64,000 bases of DNA, taken from positions 124,001-188,000 of the forward strand of contig NZ_JBNNWS010000009.1 in NCBI RefSeq assembly GCF_050281185.1, in the 5' to 3' direction. The notes below the pieces were generated by a model that did not search any database, was not told the origin of the DNA, and saw nothing but the letters and a program-made list of their open reading frames with translations. Positions within the stretch are counted from its first letter, which is position 1. Every line of letters begins with the position of its first letter. Positions 59,655 through 64,000 of this stretch are shown here, piece by piece. This DNA is from Heyndrickxia sp050281185 (GTDB taxonomy: Bacteria > Bacillota > Bacilli > Bacillales > Bacillaceae_C). A program made the position numbers and the translations under genes.

Positions 59655-60229
59655 GTTTTTCCTCAGACCCCTCATTTATTGTTACTTATAATAAGCTCCC
59701 TTTTATTGTATTAAGGAATTGGGTGTTACTTCTTAAGTTATGGTTAAGGATATGTAAAGATTATGTAATTTTATAGTACTTTAGGTATGTTTTATTTTAC
59801 CAATTGTAAAATATAATTTTATACCCGCTGAATTGTCATTGTCAAAAATAGAAATATGTATGAGTAATGCTAATAAAAACGGCGGATATTCCCAAAGTTA
59901 GCGAATATGACGTTATTCTGAAACATCTACCAAAGAAAATGGAACGTTAAAATGATAAAATTAACGTATGCTGATTGGTTTAATAAATCAAATGAAATCA
60001 TTACTTATTAAGAAATAAATATAGAAAAGAAAGATTTAATTTTTTTGATTAAAGTAAGTAGTTACTTATTCGAATATATTTTAATCTATCAATAATAGTG
60101 TTACACTATAATAGAGTATAATTGATACAGAAAAGGTGTGTGACTGGTCGTACCCTGGCTTGCTGTGAAGCCTAAGATGGAGCGTCTACATCATTTCTGC
60201 AAATCTTAGGGTATAAGGATATGGTAAAA
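59655..60229. other. Intergenic region before mqo
   Basis: AT-rich; it contains the promoters of uppP and mqo. A TTACACTATAAT-like stretch ends near 60110. A 19-codon frame at about 59951-60010 has no ribosome site and is not called. At 60151-60213 two mutually exclusive pairings are possible in the mqo leader. Confidence 0.45.
60151..60213 (+). promoter_or_regulatory. Structured mqo leader with alternative pairings
   Basis: CCTAAGAT (60171-60178) pairs with ATCTTAGG (60203-60210). TACCCT (60151-60156) can instead pair with AGGGTA (60208-60213). The two use the same AGG, and the structure ends about 16 bases before the mqo ATG, near its ribosome site. It may be a translational control element. 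Confidence 0.4.
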
Positions 60230-61789
60230 ATGAGTAACAGACAAACTAAAACAGACGTTATCTTAATTGGTGCCGGAGTCATGAGTGCGACTTTGGGAAC
60301 ACTCTTGAAAGAATTAGTACCGGACTGGAAAATTACAGTGTTTGAGAAGCTCGACAATGCAGGAGAGGAAAGTTCTAACGAATGGAATAATGCGGGAACG
60401 GGTCACTCCGCACTGTGCGAGCTTAACTACACCGTCGAAAAACCGGACGGATCCGTAGATATTAGCAAAGCTATAAAAATCAATGAACAGTTTCAGGTTT
60501 CAAGACAGTTTTGGTCTTATCTTGTAAATAACCATCTATTAAATAATCCGCAGGACTTTATCATGCCATTGCCTCATATGAGTTTAGTACAAGGGGAGAA
60601 AAATATAACGTTTTTGAAAAAACGTTTTGAAGCACTGTCAAACAATCATCTGTTTCAAGGGATGGAATTTTCCGATGACCCTGAAAGATTGAAGGAATGG
60701 ATTCCGCTTATCATGGAAGGCCGTACATCGAATGAACCGATAGCGGCAACAAAAATCGACTCTGGAACGGATGTCAATTTTGGTGCTTTAACACGCATGT
60801 TGTTTGACCACTTAAAGAGTAACAACGTCGAGATAAACTACAAGCATAGTGTTAAGAATCTTAAACGTACTAGCGATGGCTTGTGGGAAGTGAAAGTGCA
60901 TAATATCGATACCGGTAAAATCGAATACCATACTGCAAAATTTGTCTTTATCGGCGGCGGTGGCGGAAGCTTACCTTTACTTCAAAAAACTGGTATTCCT
61001 GAAAGTAAGCATATAGGAGGATTCCCTGTAAGCGGATTATTCCTAGTATGTAATAATCCGGAAGTTGTAGAACAGCATAATGCAAAGGTATACGGCAAAG
61101 CAGCAGTTGGTGCTCCTCCAATGTCTGTGCCGCATCTTGATACACGATATATCGACAACAAAAAATCATTACTATTTGGACCGTTTGCTGGCTTCTCACC
61201 AAAATTCTTAAAAACTGGATCAAATATGGATTTATTAGGTTCTGTAAAACCAAATAATGTCTTTACTATGTTAGCGGCAGGTGCAAAAAATATGCCATTA
61301 ACAAAATACTTGATCCAACAACTTATGTTATCAAAAGAACAACGTATCGAAGAGTTGCGAGAATTTGTTCCGAACGCTAAAAGCGAAGATTGGGATATCG
61401 TGGTAGCAGGCCAACGTGTACAAGTTATTAAAGATACTGAGACAGGCGGCAAAGGAACGCTTCAATTCGGTACGGAAGTTGTAACTGCGGGTGATGGATC
61501 GGTTGCTGCATTACTCGGTGCTTCTCCAGGTGCTTCTACCGCTGTTCACGTCATGCTTGAGGTAATAAGAAAATGCTTCCCGCAACATATAAAAGAGTGG
61601 GAACCGAAAATAAAAGAAATGATTCCTTCTTACGGCGTATTACTAGCGGAAAATCCAGAGCTATTCAATGAAATTCATACTTCAACAGCTCGGGCGCTTG
61701 GTCTAGGCGAAAACTTACCGTTGCAGATGGATCAAAGTGATTTATCGAATGAATCACGTAATGTAGAAAAGGAAACTGTTCCTGTTTAA
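60230..61789 (+). CDS. mqo: Malate:quinone oxidoreductase
   Basis: 519 residues from the ATG at 60230, giving the common start MSNRQTKTDVILIGAGVMSATLGTLL-type with the FAD-binding GxGxxxxT. NEWNNAGTGHSALCELNYT, GSGTDVNFGALT-like SGTDVNFGALTR, and the C-terminal DGSVAALLGASPGASTAVHVML are typical of Mqo. It oxidises malate to oxaloacetate at the inner face of the membrane and passes electrons to quinone, working in the TCA cycle beside or instead of NAD-malate dehydrogenase. An in-frame ATG at 60221 is possible. A hairpin-rich leader may control translation. A strong terminator follows. Confidence 0.94.
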   Translation: MSNRQTKTDVILIGAGVMSATLGTLLKELVPDWKITVFEKLDNAGEESSNEWNNAGTGHSALCELNYTVEKPDGSVDISKAIKINEQFQVSRQFWSYLVNNHLLNNPQDFIMPLPHMSLVQGEKNITFLKKRFEALSNNHLFQGMEFSDDPERLKEWIPLIMEGRTSNEPIAATKIDSGTDVNFGALTRMLFDHLKSNNVEINYKHSVKNLKRTSDGLWEVKVHNIDTGKIEYHTAKFVFIGGGGGSLPLLQKTGIPESKHIGGFPVSGLFLVCNNPEVVEQHNAKVYGKAAVGAPPMSVPHLDTRYIDNKKSLLFGPFAGFSPKFLKTGSNMDLLGSVKPNNVFTMLAAGAKNMPLTKYLIQQLMLSKEQRIEELREFVPNAKSEDWDIVVAGQRVQVIKDTETGGKGTLQFGTEVVTAGDGSVAALLGASPGASTAVHVMLEVIRKCFPQHIKEWEPKIKEMIPSYGVLLAENPELFNEIHTSTARALGLGENLPLQMDQSDLSNESRNVEKETVPV

Positions 61790-61800
61790 TTCTTTTAAAA

Positions 61801-61832
61801 AAGCAGGATCCGTTAAAAGACGGATCCTGCTT
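61801..61832. terminator. Terminator between mqo and the LacI-SBP gene
   Basis: AAGCAGGATCCGT pairs perfectly with ACGGATCCTGCTT around a 6-base loop. It serves both convergent genes; it reaches to within two bases of the minus-strand stop. Confidence 0.9.
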
Positions 61833-63999
61833 AAAGCTGTGCTACTAAATACTCATGTTTTATACTAAGTTCTTCATTTATTTTTTTTACATATTGATCA
61901 TAATCAGGCAGTTCTTCTGCAACTAATTGTAATATATATTTACCAATTACTTCTTCAGCTTGTTTTAAATCAATGCTTTGTCCATTTTCAAAAGTGGTTT
62001 CCCGTTTCCCGTTCATAATGTTTTTTTTTGCTTTGTTTAACCATGGATACATTGTTTGGACAACAAAACTGTTGGATAAAAAATAACTGGCTGTGTTTCC
62101 GCCTAGTAGAGTGATTTGTTCTGAGATTTCGCTGCTATTTACCCAATTCAAAAACTCTATACTTTCGGTTATATTTTCCGAAGTTTTTGTAATTCCTAAA
62201 ATACCTCCGCCCAGTAAAGGCGTATCTCCGGGCACATTCGCGATACCAATGGAATCTTTAATATTGCTTTGTGATACTATTGATAAGTGATTCATAAATC
62301 CAATGACCATTGCAGATTTTCCATCTGCAAACATTTTTACTTCTTCCCCCCACCAATTAGAATCAATAATTTTTGAATTTCTGTAATTATCACGTAATAA
62401 TTTCATGGCATTTTTTGCAATGTCTGGAATCAGTTTTATTTCAGAATCATGTAATAGTTGGCCTTTAAGAGAATAATATCTAAGTAAATATTCAGCGGCA
62501 ATCGTACCTGAATTGCCAGTGATCATCGAGGCACCATTTATATTTTTTAATAAATCTAAATCACTTTCATTAAAGAATTTGAGAATTTCATTATACGAAT
62601 TAAAATTTAGTGGAATTTTTAATTCCGTTTTCGTCTTCTCAAAATTTTTTCGTTTTACTATGTCATTTTCAAAAAGATCTTTTCGATAAAAGAGCATTTG
62701 AGTACTTATATCAAATGGCAGTGCATAGGTCACATCATTGATATTTGCGTAGTAATCTTTTAAAAAATAAGGCAAATTATTTAAGATCCGGTCTAAACTT
62801 TTATTTAGGCCATGTAAATTCTTATATATTTTCTGACCATACCAAGAAAGTCCAACTAAATCTAATCGTATGATGTCATAGCTTTTCCATTTTTCATCAT
62901 CTTTAATAATATCAAATATTTCATAATCCTTTTTTATATCAAGGTTAATGAGTATATTTGTGTTCTTCTCAAAATGGGGAATGATTTTCTTTAACGCTTC
63001 AGTTGTTGGTGATTTAATCGTTAAAATGTTTAACTGAGAATCATATTTTCGATCATGTAAATTTTTTTCTAAGAATCCGATGTTATTGTATTTTCTTGAA
63101 TGGCTTTTTTCCTTTAAATTAAGACTAAGAATCAATTTTTTAATGACACTTTCACCCATATGTCCATAATCCTGAAAATAAAAGAGTATTTCATTGCTAT
63201 ACGTATTGTTGAAGGGAGCCAAAGAGATTAATTTTGGCAAAGGATTCGTTGCCCCGTAATGAAATGCCTTAATTACCTTTACAGCTTTTGAAACGTTTGT
63301 AGTAATGATAAAATCCAACGATGTACTTTGAATGAATTGGAAGGCATTTTCATACTCATGTGCCATATTGGACTGGGAAATGACTACATTTTTATGGTTT
63401 ACTTGACTTAAAAAAGCGGAAATAAAATCATTTTCATTGGCATATTTATTTTCATCTGTAAAAACACCTATGGTATTCACATCAAAATGATTAATATATT
63501 CTGCAATGTCAATGCCTGCCTGCTTGAAATCAAACGAGATAAACTCTAAAGCATTTCTTGGATGACGATTAATAAAAATGATATCACTTTTATCAATGGA
63601 AAGTTGATTATAGTATTCATTAGCATCATCTAAAGAGGAAACAGTTATAATGCCCGAAGGTCTCTCTTTGATGATTTCTTTGATAATTTCCAATTCTTTG
63701 ATTGGATTATCATACGTACAATATACTTTAAGTTGGTAATCTCTAGCAGCAGCTTCTTTTAATGCACTTTCATAAAATGCAGCATATTCCTCTAAAGCAA
63801 ACGTCGGTAATATGATAATAATGGTTTGGCTCTTACCGGATCGTAAAACTTTAGCATTAGTATTAAGATTGTATCCTAATTCTTCAGCTGCTTTCAGAAC
63901 AAGTTCCATTTTTTTAGAGCTGACATTTCCTTTGCCATTCAACACATTTGAAACCGTTCCGTGTGAAACACCAGCAGCTTTAGCAATATCTAATATCGT
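61831..63999 (-). CDS. LacI-family regulator fused to an ABC sugar-binding-protein domain (5' end outside window)
   Basis: About 722 residues are visible; the first few codons lie beyond the right edge. The N terminus is a LacI helix-turn-helix (DIAKAAGVSHGTVSNVLNG), followed by the LacI periplasmic-binding-like sensor to about residue 300 (VLRSGKSQTIIIILPTFA, DIIFINRHPR). A second, complete extracellular solute-binding-protein type 1 domain (about 310-720) follows: ILTIKSPTTEALKKIIPHFEKNTNI, TYALPFDISTQMLFYRKDLF, SAMVIGFMNHLSIV, LGGGILGITK. There is no signal peptide, so this sugar-binding domain must work in the cytoplasm, probably as a second ligand sensor. No transporter genes are seen nearby. 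Confidence 0.82.
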   Translation of the reverse strand, partial: TILDIAKAAGVSHGTVSNVLNGKGNVSSKKMELVLKAAEELGYNLNTNAKVLRSGKSQTIIIILPTFALEEYAAFYESALKEAAARDYQLKVYCTYDNPIKELEIIKEIIKERPSGIITVSSLDDANEYYNQLSIDKSDIIFINRHPRNALEFISFDFKQAGIDIAEYINHFDVNTIGVFTDENKYANENDFISAFLSQVNHKNVVISQSNMAHEYENAFQFIQSTSLDFIITTNVSKAVKVIKAFHYGATNPLPKLISLAPFNNTYSNEILFYFQDYGHMGESVIKKLILSLNLKEKSHSRKYNNIGFLEKNLHDRKYDSQLNILTIKSPTTEALKKIIPHFEKNTNILINLDIKKDYEIFDIIKDDEKWKSYDIIRLDLVGLSWYGQKIYKNLHGLNKSLDRILNNLPYFLKDYYANINDVTYALPFDISTQMLFYRKDLFENDIVKRKNFEKTKTELKIPLNFNSYNEILKFFNESDLDLLKNINGASMITGNSGTIAAEYLLRYYSLKGQLLHDSEIKLIPDIAKNAMKLLRDNYRNSKIIDSNWWGEEVKMFADGKSAMVIGFMNHLSIVSQSNIKDSIGIANVPGDTPLLGGGILGITKTSENITESIEFLNWVNSSEISEQITLLGGNTASYFLSNSFVVQTMYPWLNKAKKNIMNGKRETTFENGQSIDLKQAEEVIGKYILQLVAEELPDYDQYVKKINEELSIKHEYLVAQL

Positions 64000-64000
64000 T

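Noticed and set aside
1..64000. Prophage, complete insertion sequence, rRNA or tRNA genes
   Set aside because: No transposase, integrase, phage structural gene or RNA gene was recognised anywhere in the window.

Overview
The window is AT-rich chromosomal DNA from a Gram-positive, low-GC, endospore-former-like member of the Bacillaceae (Bacillus in the broad sense). This rests on strong GGAGG-type ribosome binding sites, rho-independent terminators after most genes, and gene groups whose order matches Bacillus subtilis: pspA-ydjG-ydjH-ydjI, yfmS-yfmT, ytcD/ytbD-ytbE and yfiY-yfiZ-yfhA/yusV. No rRNA or tRNA gene, CRISPR array, complete insertion sequence or prophage was found. The species cannot be fixed from the sequence alone.

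Layout. 1-4.2 kb: the tail of a PLP-dependent D-cysteine desulfhydrase/ACC-deaminase-like gene, a PatB/MalY C-S lyase, a DapF-family epimerase and a dicarboxylate/amino-acid symporter, probably one amino-acid (perhaps D- or sulfur-amino-acid) utilisation locus. 4.2-5.0 kb: a 14-copy, 52-bp tandem array. 5.1-9 kb: an MBL-fold hydrolase, an AI-2E-family permease and an M29 aminopeptidase. 9.4-13.2 kb: the envelope-stress operon pspA-ydjGHI behind a sigma-W-like promoter. 14-19 kb: a membrane chemoreceptor, then the yfmST pair (soluble chemoreceptor plus aldehyde dehydrogenase) behind a sigma-D-like promoter. 19-25.4 kb: NUDIX hydrolase, a decayed MerR/CPBP locus, a TrxR-like flavoprotein next to a dead Rrf2 regulator, and a two-component system with a secreted target-like protein.

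25.8-35 kb is accessory: an exported protein built of five 94-residue repeats, a DUF2262 protein, a DUF5052 lipoprotein with an ECF-type promoter, small orphan proteins, a degenerate protein kinase, a C45-type hydrolase and a GNAT acetyltransferase. 35-37.3 kb holds helD, which looks richer in G+C than its surroundings. 37.3-46.2 kb has further repeat arrays, small conserved genes, a fused archaeo-eukaryotic-type primase/superfamily-2 helicase (the best candidate for a genome-conflict or defence protein), an ImmA/IrrE remnant, and sodA with an FMN reductase and a ferredoxin.

46-64 kb: an Rgg-type regulator interrupted by a frameshift at an A9 tract and divergent from an amidohydrolase, a DUF3231 protein, a retropepsin-like remnant, a Fur-controlled siderophore ABC importer with a divergent ATPase, the ytbDE/ytcD locus, a stand-alone HPr kinase paralogue, uppP, mqo, and a LacI DNA-binding protein fused to an ABC sugar-binding-protein domain that runs off the right edge.

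The most unusual features are: several unrelated repeat arrays that share a 51-52 bp pitch (five turns of B-DNA); a MITE-like family; two genes whose only well-placed start codon is AUA; a homopolymer-interrupted regulator; the primase-helicase fusion; and a set of gene remnants (Rrf2, MerR, CPBP, ImmA/IrrE, retropepsin, a YdjI zinc ribbon) that show active gene decay.
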